From: Cellvibrio sp. UBA7671
GTDB lineage: Bacteria > Pseudomonadota > Gammaproteobacteria > Pseudomonadales > Cellvibrionaceae
Direction: 5' to 3'
NCBI GenBank assembly: GCA_002483145.1
Contig: DLHJ01000012.1
Coordinates: forward strand, 385,463-449,462
DNA length: 64,000 nt
The position numbers and the translations under genes are program-made. This document shows positions 19,114-28,474 of the stretch, in pieces. The number at the start of each line of letters is the position of its first letter. Position 1 is the stretch's first letter. Under the pieces are notes generated by a model. The model made no database searches. It saw only the letters and a program-made list of their open reading frames with translations, and had not been told where the DNA came from.

Positions 19114-19122
19114 TGATAGAAT
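19114..19122 (+). promoter_or_regulatory. Possible extended -10 promoter
   Basis: TGATAGAAT (extended -10) lies 52 bases ahead of the glycosyltransferase ATG at 19175. The same nine bases recur upstream of the ABC transporter operon (39294-39302, minus strand). No clear -35 is visible. Confidence 0.3.
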
Positions 19123-19174
19123 GCGTCCTCTTAAACTTTTGTTATCGTCGGAAGGAACTTGTCACTGAAAGATC

Positions 19175-20302
19175 ATGGCTATGACCGATAAAAAACACAC
19201 AATTATTCACGCGATTGACACTACCGGCCCCGGTGGTGCCGAAACTGTTTTTCTCGATATTGCCCAGCAATTGCAACTGGAAAATTATGACAATCTTGCC
19301 ATTATCAAAGGGCCGGGTTGGGTTGAAGCGCAATTAAAACAGCGCGGCATCCGCTACCATATTCTCAAGCCCTACGGTTTTTTTGCCATTCCCTATTACT
19401 GGCAGTTATACAAGCTGCTAAAGCGCGAAAACGCGGCGCTGGTTCACGCTCATTTATTAGGCTCAACACTGACCTACTCCATTCTCTGCTTATTCATGCG
19501 CATCCCCTTGATTGCGACACTGCATGGGCGTGTAGATATCAACCCCAATGAACGTTTTGTGGCGATTAAACAAAAAATTATGCGCATGGGCGTGAGCCAG
19601 TTAATTGCCGTGAGCCGCGACCTTGCGCAATATATTCAAGCTCGTGGTCTGTTTTCTGCCAATGCAATTGCGGTTATCTACAACGGTGTAGAGCAGCAGC
19701 GCTACCACACCAAGATGACAGGAAGATTGCGCAGCGAGCTAAACATTCCTGCTGATGCGATATTGATTGGCAGCCTTGGCAATATTCGCCCCGCCAAAAA
19801 TTACCAAGCCTTGATTGACGCCGTTGCAGAGTTAAAAAATCCAAAGTTACATTTTGTCATCGCCGGGCACCAAAAAAAGGATTTAATGGAACAACTCAAT
19901 GAGCAAATGCACAGGCTTGGTGTCACAGCGCAAATGCACTTCATCGGCTTTTACGACAACACCCCTGAATTTCTTGCGCAGATGGATTTATTTGTCCTCT
20001 CTTCAAGTTCCGAAGGGTTTTCCATCGCCACTATTGAAGCAATGGCAAGTCATTTGCCTGTTATAGCAACCCGCTGTGGTGGGCCGGAAGAAATTCTTAC
20101 GCACAACAGTACCGGTTATCTGGTTCCGGTGAACTCACCGGTGGAACTGGCAGCCGCGATCAAGTATTTATTAAGTAATCCTGGAGAGGCAGCGCGTCTT
20201 GCAAGGGCAGGTTACGAGCATATGTGTAATACGTTTTCACTCAGCGTAATGCTCAGCGCCTACAAAAAACATTACAGCAAATTACTGGGTATTAGCACTT
20301 AA
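19175..20302 (+). CDS. Glycosyltransferase family 4
   Basis: Retaining GT-B glycosyltransferase that adds one sugar of the repeat unit at the cytoplasmic face. The N-terminal domain has the acceptor-side loop DTTGPGGAETVFLDIA, and the C-terminal donor-binding domain begins near residue 185 (IGSLGNIRPAKNY). It carries the EX7E signature SSSSEGFSIATIEAMASH, then the typical CGGPEEIL. The GSEX7E spacing is intact, so it should be active. An ATG at 19181 is an alternative start. Followed 40 bases later by the tyrosine phosphatase, so probably co-transcribed. Confidence 0.9.
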   Translation: MAMTDKKHTIIHAIDTTGPGGAETVFLDIAQQLQLENYDNLAIIKGPGWVEAQLKQRGIRYHILKPYGFFAIPYYWQLYKLLKRENAALVHAHLLGSTLTYSILCLFMRIPLIATLHGRVDINPNERFVAIKQKIMRMGVSQLIAVSRDLAQYIQARGLFSANAIAVIYNGVEQQRYHTKMTGRLRSELNIPADAILIGSLGNIRPAKNYQALIDAVAELKNPKLHFVIAGHQKKDLMEQLNEQMHRLGVTAQMHFIGFYDNTPEFLAQMDLFVLSSSSEGFSIATIEAMASHLPVIATRCGGPEEILTHNSTGYLVPVNSPVELAAAIKYLLSNPGEAARLARAGYEHMCNTFSLSVMLSAYKKHYSKLLGIST

Positions 20303-20342
20303 GGTGTTATACCAAAACACGCATTAAAGAACAGGTTGGCCC

Positions 20343-20900
20343 GTGACACTATCAGAAAAAATTAAAAATCATTACGGCTCCAAGCGTGGCTTGTTGCGGT
20401 ACATTCGCTTTGAATTTATGCGAATGCTGGGCGCCTATCGCGCTTTGAAAAAAATTGATTTTACAAAAGTGACACGATTGGTATTTGTCTGTCACGGCAA
20501 CATCTGTCGCAGCCCTTTGGCTGAGGCGGTAGCACGCAAACACAATCTGCCGAGTATCTCCTTCGGGTTGGATACGCGCGGCAATGATCCGGCAGATCCA
20601 CGTGCAGTCGCTTGGGCATCGTCACACGGTTATGAGCTAACCCAACACAAAACTATGCGAGTAGATCAATATCAACCGCAAGTGGGCGACTTGCTCATCG
20701 GTATGGAACCAAAACATATTTGGGCTTTAGAGCATCGTTTTGCGCAGGCGCCAGTACAAATAACTCTAGCGGGGCTGTGGTTGCCGCTGCCAATGGTCTA
20801 TTTGCATGACCCCTATAATGCAAATGAACAGTATTTTGATCGGTGTGAGCGGTCAGTTGTGATGGCGGTTCTTCAACTGAAAGATAAAGTGAAAGGTTAA
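20343..20900 (+). CDS. Low-molecular-weight protein-tyrosine phosphatase (Wzb-like)
   Basis: Cytoplasmic phosphatase of the arsenate-reductase-like fold. The P-loop VCHGNICRSP places the nucleophile at Cys50 and the phosphate-binding Arg at 56 (CX5R), with the general acid Asp156 in HDPYN. An N-terminal extension of about 45 residues precedes the domain, longer than in Wzb (about 147 aa). In capsule and EPS systems this enzyme reverses BY-kinase autophosphorylation; here the kinase-like protein at 8460 lacks a P-loop, so the substrate is uncertain. The start is GTG at 20343, with a weak purine stretch upstream. Confidence 0.9.
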   Translation: MTLSEKIKNHYGSKRGLLRYIRFEFMRMLGAYRALKKIDFTKVTRLVFVCHGNICRSPLAEAVARKHNLPSISFGLDTRGNDPADPRAVAWASSHGYELTQHKTMRVDQYQPQVGDLLIGMEPKHIWALEHRFAQAPVQITLAGLWLPLPMVYLHDPYNANEQYFDRCERSVVMAVLQLKDKVKG

Positions 20901-20961
20901 TTGAAAACTCTTATTAAATGTTGCTGGGTGTAAGTTGGATAAGTGCTGATAGGAGTATTTT

Positions 20962-22242
20962 GTGGAAGCGCCTAAGACGATTGATGATTTTTATGTTTTT
21001 AAAGTGAAAAATATGTGGGCTTACTTTAAAGGCCAGCATTTTTCATTTTGGATGATTTGCCTCTATCTTTTTTTTGAATTTGTACGGCCACAAGCTCTTT
21101 TCCCGGCTATAGATATTATCCCTTGGGCGCAGCTGTTCATAATGGGCGCTCTGATCGGCGCTGTTGTTGATCCTACCGTAAAGCATGTCAAGTCGATTGC
21201 CAATATATATGTCATTACCTTTTCTATTTTAATTATCATTTCTGTTTTTACTGCATATTATCCTGAAGTATCCAAGAAAAAATTCATGGATTTTTTCAGT
21301 TGGGTTGTTATCTATTTTTTAATAACCAGAATTGTAAATACCAAGGAGCGGTTTTATATATTTTTGCTGATTTTTTTATTTGCAGCGGGAAAAATTGCTC
21401 TGGGTACTGCCAAGTCATGGGCATTCAGAGGATTTGGTTTTACGAGCTGGGGGCTTATGGGGCCCAAAGGCTTCTTTCAGAATTCAGGTGAGTTAAGTAT
21501 TCTGATGGTAATGCTGTTTCCTTTGGCATTTTATTTATACCAGCATTTTAAAGCTAAAGCTGCTCTTTGGGAGCGCTTAATTTTAATGGCATTTTGGGTT
21601 TGCCCTATTTTAACTGTGCTTGGCGCAAGCAGTAGAGGGTCGCAGTTGGCGCTTGCAATTGTTATGGCAATTATGTTTCGCAAAAGTATATTCAGAATTA
21701 AATCGCTTATAGGTGTGCTCATTTTAATTGTCGGATTAGTGTATCTGCTGCCTGAAGAGCAAAAAGAGCGATTTAGAGCAACGGGTGATGACAAAACCTC
21801 GCAACAACGTTTGTTATATTGGGAAAATGGATGGGAGATGATGAGAGATCATCCATTAGATGGGGTGGGTTTTTTCAACTTTGTCCCTTACTTTGAGCGG
21901 TATTATTCAGAGGATATGTTATATAAAAAAGCGGAGCTTCCGCACAATATATTTATTCAAGTAGGTACAGATGCAGGATTTCCCGCGTTATTTTTATTTT
22001 TATTGTTAATCTTGTATTGCATATTCTCATCATTAAAGCTTACTAAGCTTTTGCCCTTGTCTGATTTAAGTCGCGTCATTGCGGCTGGTTTGGGGGTTGG
22101 AGTTTTAGGCTATGTCATTGCAGGGCAATTTGTTACCGTAGCGTATTATCCATTTATATGGATTCATCTTAGTTTAATTGTATCTATCGTATCAATCTCG
22201 AAATCAAGCATAAACAGCCAAGCGCGTAAGTGGAGTAATTAA
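20962..22242 (+). CDS. O-antigen ligase / polymerase family protein
   Basis: Polytopic inner-membrane protein of the WaaL/Wzy superfamily with about ten to eleven hydrophobic spans. The large periplasmic loop in the C-terminal half contains ASSRGSQLA with the conserved Arg, then RLLYWENGWEMMRDHPLDGVG and HNIFIQVGTDAGF with the conserved His; these are the usual ligase/polymerase landmarks. It could polymerise the repeat unit or transfer it to an acceptor. The base composition is noticeably more A+T-rich than in the flanking genes, as is common for wzy genes. GTG start at 20962 behind AGGAG; its stop overlaps the next start by one base (TAATG). Confidence 0.85.
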   Translation: MEAPKTIDDFYVFKVKNMWAYFKGQHFSFWMICLYLFFEFVRPQALFPAIDIIPWAQLFIMGALIGAVVDPTVKHVKSIANIYVITFSILIIISVFTAYYPEVSKKKFMDFFSWVVIYFLITRIVNTKERFYIFLLIFLFAAGKIALGTAKSWAFRGFGFTSWGLMGPKGFFQNSGELSILMVMLFPLAFYLYQHFKAKAALWERLILMAFWVCPILTVLGASSRGSQLALAIVMAIMFRKSIFRIKSLIGVLILIVGLVYLLPEEQKERFRATGDDKTSQQRLLYWENGWEMMRDHPLDGVGFFNFVPYFERYYSEDMLYKKAELPHNIFIQVGTDAGFPALFLFLLLILYCIFSSLKLTKLLPLSDLSRVIAAGLGVGVLGYVIAGQFVTVAYYPFIWIHLSLIVSIVSISKSSINSQARKWSN

Positions 22243-23465
22243 TGCCGCAAAGAAAAACAATATTATGGGTCTCTCATTTTTTACCGTTTCCGGCTAAAGG
22301 AGGTGCTCAAATAAGAAGTTTTAACCTTATTAAAGAGCTTTCTCAGTACCATGATGTCAGTCTTTTTTGCTTGGTGTATGAAGACGTCGTTACAAATTAT
22401 TTCGATTCACTAGAGGCGGCAATCTCGGCGTCTGAATATGAATTTAAAAAATATTGTAAGGATCTAATTTTAATACCAATAAAGCGCAATCAGTCTAAAA
22501 AAATAGCATTTATAAAATCCCTATTATCCACAAAAAGCTATTCTGTAAGTCGTTTGAATGTTGGTTTTGTTAAGCATAAGCTAAAAGAGTTTATCGGTAG
22601 CAAACAATTCGATGCAATTCATCTTGATACTTTATCGCTGTGCTCTTTGATAGATATGTTCCCTGAGAAGAATGTTGTTCTGAATCATCACAATATAGAA
22701 TCTCTGATGATGTACCGCCGGGCACAAGAACAAAGCAACATTTTAATGAAAGCTATTTGTTATCTGGATGCTTGGAAAATAAGCAATTTAGAGCGAAGTT
22801 CTTGTGCGGCAATCACCACACACATTGTGTGCTCTGATTTGGATGGAGTTCGGTTTAAAGATCTGTATCCCTCAATTAATACCATTACCATTCCTAATGG
22901 TATTGATTGCTCGTCTGTCATGGAAAAACGGAATTCTGATGGTAAGACCTTGCTGTTTATTGGGGGGCTTGATTGGTACCCAAATGCTGACGCTATTAGT
23001 TTTTTGTTGAGTAAAGTGTGGCCAATAATTAATGAGAGAAATGCAAATCTTACATTAGATATTATCGGAAAAAATCCTTCTTCAGCCATTAAAGAACTTG
23101 CTGGCCAATTTAATAATGTAAAGTTGCACGGTTTTGTTGATGATATTGCTCCTTATTATGAAAAGGCTTGGTTATATGTCTGCCCAATAAGAGATGGAGG
23201 GGGGACAAAATTAAAGGTATTGGATGCCTTGGCTCATGGCGTTCCTTTGGTTGCGCACCCCGTTGCAATGGAAGGTATTGATGCAATCTCGGGAGTTCAC
23301 TATTTTCAAGCTTCGACAGCACAAGATTTTGTAAACTTAATTCTTGATTTGAATTCAAAATCCCCGGATGTTTTGCATGAGGTTGGGTTAAATGGAAAAG
23401 AATTAATATTTTCCAAATATGATTATTCTCGCATTGGAACAAAACTCGCGAAAATATACGAATAG
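22242..23465 (+). CDS. Glycosyltransferase family 4 (sugar transferase)
   Basis: GT-B glycosyltransferase with N-terminal GGAQIRSFNLIKEL as the acceptor loop, a domain boundary near residue 230 (LLFIGGLDWYPNADAI), and a donor site with PIRDGGGTKLKVLDALAHG. The usual EX7E is modified here: the first acidic residue is replaced by the RDGGGTKLKVLDA arrangement seen in the PEP-CTERM/EpsH-associated transferases. Translationally coupled to the upstream ligase gene by a TAATG overlap, and equally A+T-rich, so the pair was probably acquired or exchanged together. The sugar added is not predictable. Confidence 0.85.
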   Translation: MPQRKTILWVSHFLPFPAKGGAQIRSFNLIKELSQYHDVSLFCLVYEDVVTNYFDSLEAAISASEYEFKKYCKDLILIPIKRNQSKKIAFIKSLLSTKSYSVSRLNVGFVKHKLKEFIGSKQFDAIHLDTLSLCSLIDMFPEKNVVLNHHNIESLMMYRRAQEQSNILMKAICYLDAWKISNLERSSCAAITTHIVCSDLDGVRFKDLYPSINTITIPNGIDCSSVMEKRNSDGKTLLFIGGLDWYPNADAISFLLSKVWPIINERNANLTLDIIGKNPSSAIKELAGQFNNVKLHGFVDDIAPYYEKAWLYVCPIRDGGGTKLKVLDALAHGVPLVAHPVAMEGIDAISGVHYFQASTAQDFVNLILDLNSKSPDVLHEVGLNGKELIFSKYDYSRIGTKLAKIYE

Positions 23466-23496
23466 CATTGGTTAGATTGTGTATTTAATTAATGCT

Positions 23497-24825
23497 TTAT
23501 CGAAGATCGCTTTTAACAACGCGCATCTTTCCTGATTTTTCTCTATTTATTTCTAAGGTTTTAAAAAAAGTTAATTTAAACGAGCTGTCTATTTTTCCCT
23601 GGATTTCGCGTGTAATGAGCGATTCCATTGTGTCAGACCAGTTGTCACTAGGGATAATATAAACATCTAGTTTATCAAGCTCACGCTGAATAATTTGAAA
23701 CTGGCTGAAAGTATGGTGTTGTTGTTGAAGCTCTTCAAAAACGTAAATTAAAGCTTCGGGGTGAACTGATTTTCCGCTTGGCGTTTTGATGATGTCATAT
23801 GCTCGCCCATGAATACCTTTTAGAATGGGTAGTGTTCTTCCGCAAGGGCAATTGTCTTGGCTAAGTGTTGCAAAATCTCCCACTCTGTAGCGAATCATCG
23901 GGGTTGCATAATTAAAAAAATCGGTAATTACCACCTCGCCAGTTTCTGCGGAATTTCCTTCTTCGTCTATTATTTCAACTAGCATGTTGTCCGCAATAAT
24001 ATGCATATTGCCATGCTCGCATTCATGTGCAATTGAGCCTACTTCGCCGCAACCATATTCATTGAATACTTTTATTTGCCATACGTCTTCAATCACCTTT
24101 CTATCGCTGTCAGTAAGTACCTCGGATGTGGTAATTACTGATCTGATCGACTCGATTTTTGGCAAATTGTTATCCCTAATGTGCTCAGTAAACCGGCGAA
24201 TAACACTCACATAGCCATACAGATACGATGGCTTGAACTTCACCATGGTTTGGTAATATTCGTTCAGTGACTCTTTGGTTAAGTTAAATGCTGAGACGCG
24301 TTTTCTATTGGAAATAAAATCGATGATTTTTGCTTTGAGTGCATTTTTTGCATTGTGGGGTACTCCCCAAAATCTGGCTTGTTTGTCGCCAATCCCAACT
24401 TTTGCCCATTGGTAGGAGCGCCATGTCGCCGCTCTTTCGCGCGCCAATGCATCTGCATCTTTATAGATGCGGACTGGCTCCCCCGTGGATCCGCCCGTAG
24501 TTTTTAGCGAAGCTCCTTTTGCTTTAGGCGTACAGATGTTGCTAAATTCTTTAATAAGTAGCTGCTTGGTTAAAAACGGTATTTTGGTGAAATCCTTTGC
24601 GTCATGAACATTGCCAAGTATCTCCTTATAATAAGGAGAGTGATGCTTTACATAGGTAATTAGATCATTTATTGCATTGTCTTGGTAAATTTTCGTTGTT
24701 TGAACTGGCTGTGTTTGAAAGGCATCGCCGGTTTTAAGATGACGTGAAATGTTTTCACCGTTTAAAAGAGTCACAGGATAATAAAAAAAATATTTAGCGA
24801 AAAAAGGGTTCATGTTATCTACCAT
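23497..24825 (-). CDS. CapK/PaaK-like adenylate-forming enzyme
   Basis: Adenylate-forming enzyme related to phenylacetate-CoA ligase and to CapK-type proteins of polysaccharide loci. The nucleotide motif TTGGSTGEPVR (about residues 108-118) is clear, followed by NEYGCGEVG and, near 320, YRVGDFA with a Cys pair (CPCGR) and the GRAYDIIKTPSG hinge of the C-terminal subdomain. Such proteins are thought to activate a carboxylic acid for transfer to the polymer, which would fit the acyltransferase-like genes at 13375 and 14390; this is inference. Convergent with the upstream glycosyltransferase (31 bases between stops). An in-frame ATG at 24813 is an alternative start. Confidence 0.83.
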   Translation of the reverse strand: MVDNMNPFFAKYFFYYPVTLLNGENISRHLKTGDAFQTQPVQTTKIYQDNAINDLITYVKHHSPYYKEILGNVHDAKDFTKIPFLTKQLLIKEFSNICTPKAKGASLKTTGGSTGEPVRIYKDADALARERAATWRSYQWAKVGIGDKQARFWGVPHNAKNALKAKIIDFISNRKRVSAFNLTKESLNEYYQTMVKFKPSYLYGYVSVIRRFTEHIRDNNLPKIESIRSVITTSEVLTDSDRKVIEDVWQIKVFNEYGCGEVGSIAHECEHGNMHIIADNMLVEIIDEEGNSAETGEVVITDFFNYATPMIRYRVGDFATLSQDNCPCGRTLPILKGIHGRAYDIIKTPSGKSVHPEALIYVFEELQQQHHTFSQFQIIQRELDKLDVYIIPSDNWSDTMESLITREIQGKIDSSFKLTFFKTLEINREKSGKMRVVKSDLR

Positions 24826-25845
24826 TATTAAAAAATCTGTAGCTGGTCTAATGTGCCGGGCTAAATATAAGGCGAATTGACGTCATTGAGTGTTGAGTTA
24901 TCTTTTGCCATTTTTCATCAAGAAATTTGTGTCTTGGATTCTAAGCAACAGTATATTGAGTATTGTTATAAAAATCATGACGGTCAGTGCGTTTGTTAGA
25001 ATTATTATAATGAGTGCGCCAGGAAAGCGATGTGTTTTTGATTAATAGCGGCATTCAAAAGGCGCCGGGTCTTGGTGGCCAAAGCAATCGTTTATTCTTC
25101 TGGTTTCAGTACTGTATTTCACCAATCGTAGTGTTCCGCTGCTGCAGTGTTTGCCTGTCGAAATCAGGGTTAGTAGGTGCGAAGGAATTAAGGGCTTTTG
25201 TAAGTCCGCTTTAGCCGATTCTGGCTGCAGTTTGCGAAGGTTACTTGTTGTGACCTTATTTATCGATACGTCCTTAATAGGTTTCTGTAATAAGCGGCAT
25301 CGTCCTTACAGCGGTGAATCAGTTGTAGCAGGCCCCTCTCCTGAGCTTTGATCAGTTTGATAACTTGCGGGAATGCCATCTAAAAAACGTTGATAGTATA
25401 AATTTTTTCCATATACGTTAAGTGTCAAATTTTGCAGCTGTCGCGACATTGCTAAATATATGGCGTGAGATATTGATATTTCTGTAGATGTACTTATGTG
25501 TTTCATGTGTGGTTGCTGGGAATTTTGATTGAAAATTGCAAATTCCAAGCAGAATAATGCGTTATAAATAGAGGCGATTTAGAAATTATTATCACTTTTC
25601 ATGACAGTATTTGGTGGCTTTAGCGGCTTGCGGCGGGTTTTTTTGATATAGATGAGAATTGGTTGCTTGAATCTCGTTGCTATTGGAATCTTGTATCATG
25701 GCGATTTGTACACTTGTGCTAGACTTGAATAGTTAAATTTAAATGAAATATGACCCCTTCCACTGCCCGATGCAGGAAGGTGATTGCCCGCAGTTATTGC
25801 CCGTATTTCTCTTAATAACCCCATCATTTGTTAGTGGTAATCGTT
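24826..25845. other. Gene-poor interval of about 1 kb
   Basis: No convincing gene. Short open frames exist (25014-25214 plus, 25151-25351 plus, 25306-25548 minus) but none has a ribosome binding site, recognisable domain or consistent coding character. The sequence is A+T-rich, lies between two diverging transcription units, and must hold the promoters of the CapK-like gene and the beta-helix gene. I see no tandem repeat, tRNA or transposon end in it. It may be decayed DNA left by past exchange of EPS genes. Confidence 0.5.
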
Positions 25846-27375
25846 ATGAAAAATGCCATAAATATTTTTCTTATTTCTCTCTTGATGGCTGTGTCAGGCA
25901 TTGTAAATGCAGCCATGCCCTTCCCTTTCCCGGCAGGGTATTTTGTGCCGGCCAAAATGCCGATGCATTTGGTCTACCCGCGCCCGGATACAGAAACTGC
26001 GGCTCATGCCCGCCATAGATGGGCGCACCCACAGATGGAGTATGCAATCCCGATCGGGGTTCAAGGTGGTGCTTGGCCGTTCAAGTATGAGCTGATCAGT
26101 GGGCCAAGTGGGGCAAAAATTGGCTCTCTATATGGTGACACCAATTATGGTTCCATCACGTGGACACCTACAGCAACCACGGGCACACAAGAGTTTAAGG
26201 TGCGCATTACTGACCAAGAGCTAAATACCGTCGAGGCGACCTGGAAGGTGACTATAGACCCGGGCATGTTTGTATTTGTTAAGAGTGGTGCAACAGGCAC
26301 TAAAACAGGAGCAATCGACAATCCACTTGCCACTGCTGCCGAGTGGCATAAGTCAGCGACTGATTCTACCTATGCCAATAAAATTATTGTGTTCCGCGGT
26401 GGCATTTATAATTTGGTGGGCGATATCGCCAACAACAATAATGTGCGTTTGACGGCTAACCAAAAAACGCCAAGCCTGATTGGTTTTCCTGGCGAGGAAC
26501 CTGTTATCGACTCCTCCACTGCAAAAATATTGACAGGCGATTTAACCGATATGTTTGTAGCGGGCATCACTTGGAAAAATGCGCGTAACGACGTAGCTGA
26601 TGCACACTATTTTTGGCTGACGGGTGATGTGAGTCGAGCAACATTTTGGCGCAACCATTTTACTGACATGCAATTTGGCAAGGCGGGTACTGACAATACC
26701 GGGCCGGTATTTATTTCCAGTACAGTTAAGGCAAAAAACAATATTTTGTACAAAGAAAACCTCATTACCAATGTGAATAACGCGTCGGGAAATGGCCACT
26801 ACATTGATGTCTACAGAGCCAGTTATGTTTTGGTGGAGCAGAATATAGCTAAAAATAGTAGCACTAGTTATGGCTTTTGGATGAAAGCGAGCATTTCGTA
26901 TGTGACAGTAAGAGCTAATGAGGCTATAGAAAATGTAAGGGGGACACAGGTATCAGTTGGGTATGGAAGTGCTGTTGGAGAGCTTCCTCATAGTCATGAA
27001 GTGTGCTGGAATCGAATAGTTGTTCCTGTTGGACAAGAGGGGCCTGCATTGTTGTTTGCGATGAGTGACTCCTATACAGATCAAACGTATGACTCTTTTA
27101 TTTATAGAAATACCATTCTTAATGGCTACAGTGTGGTGCGCTTTAAAGGAAAAACTCCGTATGAAACAGACGCCAACGTTATAGTTACCAAAAACCAAAA
27201 GCTGTGGGATCTTTCTATTATGAAAACCACCTTGGCTAATGTGGTCGCACTCCCGACGGATGGTATTGCTGCTGCCACAGATGGAAGATACATAGGAGAT
27301 GCTTTTGGTAAGGTAGGCGCCGATGTTGCTACCTCCCCCGCGCCTGTTGCACCCTTAAATCCGAAATATCAATAA
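25846..27375 (+). CDS. Secreted protein with Ig-like and right-handed beta-helix-like regions
   Basis: Exported protein with a clear signal peptide (MKNAINIFLISLLM...GIVNA, cleavage near residue 22). Residues about 60-140 form a putative Ig/cadherin-like domain (YGSITWTPTATTGTQEFKVRITD). The remainder has short repeated strand units ending in Asn and hydrophobic ladders (VRLTANQKTPSLIGFPGEEPVI, FWRNHFTDMQF), as in parallel beta-helix proteins such as polysaccharide lyases. No lyase active site can be assigned. The C-terminus (PLNPKYQ) is not a PEP-CTERM sorting signal. ATG 25846 is chosen at the signal peptide rather than the TTG at 25828. It could modify or bind the EPS outside the cell. Confidence 0.65.
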   Translation: MKNAINIFLISLLMAVSGIVNAAMPFPFPAGYFVPAKMPMHLVYPRPDTETAAHARHRWAHPQMEYAIPIGVQGGAWPFKYELISGPSGAKIGSLYGDTNYGSITWTPTATTGTQEFKVRITDQELNTVEATWKVTIDPGMFVFVKSGATGTKTGAIDNPLATAAEWHKSATDSTYANKIIVFRGGIYNLVGDIANNNNVRLTANQKTPSLIGFPGEEPVIDSSTAKILTGDLTDMFVAGITWKNARNDVADAHYFWLTGDVSRATFWRNHFTDMQFGKAGTDNTGPVFISSTVKAKNNILYKENLITNVNNASGNGHYIDVYRASYVLVEQNIAKNSSTSYGFWMKASISYVTVRANEAIENVRGTQVSVGYGSAVGELPHSHEVCWNRIVVPVGQEGPALLFAMSDSYTDQTYDSFIYRNTILNGYSVVRFKGKTPYETDANVIVTKNQKLWDLSIMKTTLANVVALPTDGIAAATDGRYIGDAFGKVGADVATSPAPVAPLNPKYQ

Positions 27376-27386
27376 TCCCGCTCGCG

Positions 27387-27413
27387 CCAATACCCTTCTA
27401 TGAAGGGTATTGG
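27387..27413. terminator. Stem-loop between convergent genes
   Basis: CCAATACCCTTC and GAAGGGTATTGG form a perfect 12-bp stem with a 3-base loop, 12 bases after the beta-helix gene stop and 47 bases before the convergent glycosyltransferase stop. There is no long T run, so it may act as a bidirectional terminator or mRNA stabiliser. Confidence 0.6.
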
Positions 27414-27459
27414 ATTCGTTATATCCTCAATTGTTTCGCAAATCTCACCTCATGGTTAA

Positions 27460-28251
27460 TCAGGCTGTTTCAGCCTTTGAGCTTGACCAATGGGTTCCTC
27501 CTGCAGCTTTAATATCCTCAAAATAGCCCTCGTATTTGCATAACAGTATTGTCCTTAATCCAACCATTACTCGCCTTGACCAAAGCGGCTTCTTGTGGAG
27601 TTTGCGCAGTATTCTGACCTTAACCTCATTGGTGCTGTAGGTTTTGGCAGAATAGGTGATGCCCTCAGGCAAACCAGTGACTTCAGCTACGGCGCGGGCA
27701 AGTCCGCCTGGGCCGGTAATGTCATAAAGTAATGCGGGATTGTTTTGAATGAGCTGGTATTGTTCATCATCGAGTAATGTTGATTTGATATTGCTGAGCA
27801 CTTTTTCCAAAACCGGATGCGCGGGTGCTGAGCACATAAATGCATTAAATAATTTTGTCTTATTTGCGTCATAAGCCACGATAAATTGATCTTTATCTTT
27901 TATCAGCTGCCTCATCGGAAGTTTGCATACGGTATCCATATCGGCATAAATCCCTCCAAAGCGATAGAGTGCGCAGTAGCGCCAAATATCGGCTCTGAAC
28001 GCCCCTGGCGGGGTTCGCTCATAGCATTTAAATAATTCCGGATCAAAATCGGCAATCATTTTTGCGCAATCGGCATCAACTAAAAAACGATAATCGCAAT
28101 CCGGATTTTTGCTGGACCATGATGTAGCTGCTTTATGCATCATGGCGGGAACCTGATCGGTGATAAAGGTTTGCCACACGATTCTGGATATTGGGCGAGC
28201 GCGGGCGGTGCGGGATGAGTGGATGGTTTTGGGTATTCTATGAGTCGGCAT
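27460..28251 (-). CDS. GT32-like glycosyltransferase (OCH1/capsule type)
   Basis: Glycosyltransferase with the sugar-binding DXD region typical of the OCH1/TcdA-TcdB-like GT32 group: IPRIVWQTF-like start (RIVWQTFITDQVP), then FRADIWRYCALYRFGGIYADMD (about residues 84-105), where the final DMD is the metal- and UDP-sugar-binding DXD. The length (263 aa) is standard. It lacks a signal peptide and would act in the cytoplasm. Divergent from the sulfotransferase at 28475 and convergent with the beta-helix gene, it appears to be a single-gene transcription unit. Confidence 0.83.
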   Translation of the reverse strand: MPTHRIPKTIHSSRTARARPISRIVWQTFITDQVPAMMHKAATSWSSKNPDCDYRFLVDADCAKMIADFDPELFKCYERTPPGAFRADIWRYCALYRFGGIYADMDTVCKLPMRQLIKDKDQFIVAYDANKTKLFNAFMCSAPAHPVLEKVLSNIKSTLLDDEQYQLIQNNPALLYDITGPGGLARAVAEVTGLPEGITYSAKTYSTNEVKVRILRKLHKKPLWSRRVMVGLRTILLCKYEGYFEDIKAAGGTHWSSSKAETA

Positions 28252-28474
28252 ACATAATCACTTGGTAAACAGGCAAAAGCAGTCATGGACTGTTACAGGG
28301 AAATCTATTTTCGCTGCAACAGCCGGCAAATTCCGAGCGGCACATCAGGTAATTGGCGATTACTCTGCTACTGCGGATGATAATCAGGTGCAAGATTTGG
28401 TATTATCCCAGCCAATTTGATCAGCTGCGTATAGTAGCTCGCAACGCCAAAATCTATAAGGATGAATTTACATT

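Noticed and set aside
25306-25548. Minus-strand 80-codon open frame in the gene-poor interval
   Set aside because: No ribosome binding site, no recognisable domain and low-complexity residues; not enough for a gene call.
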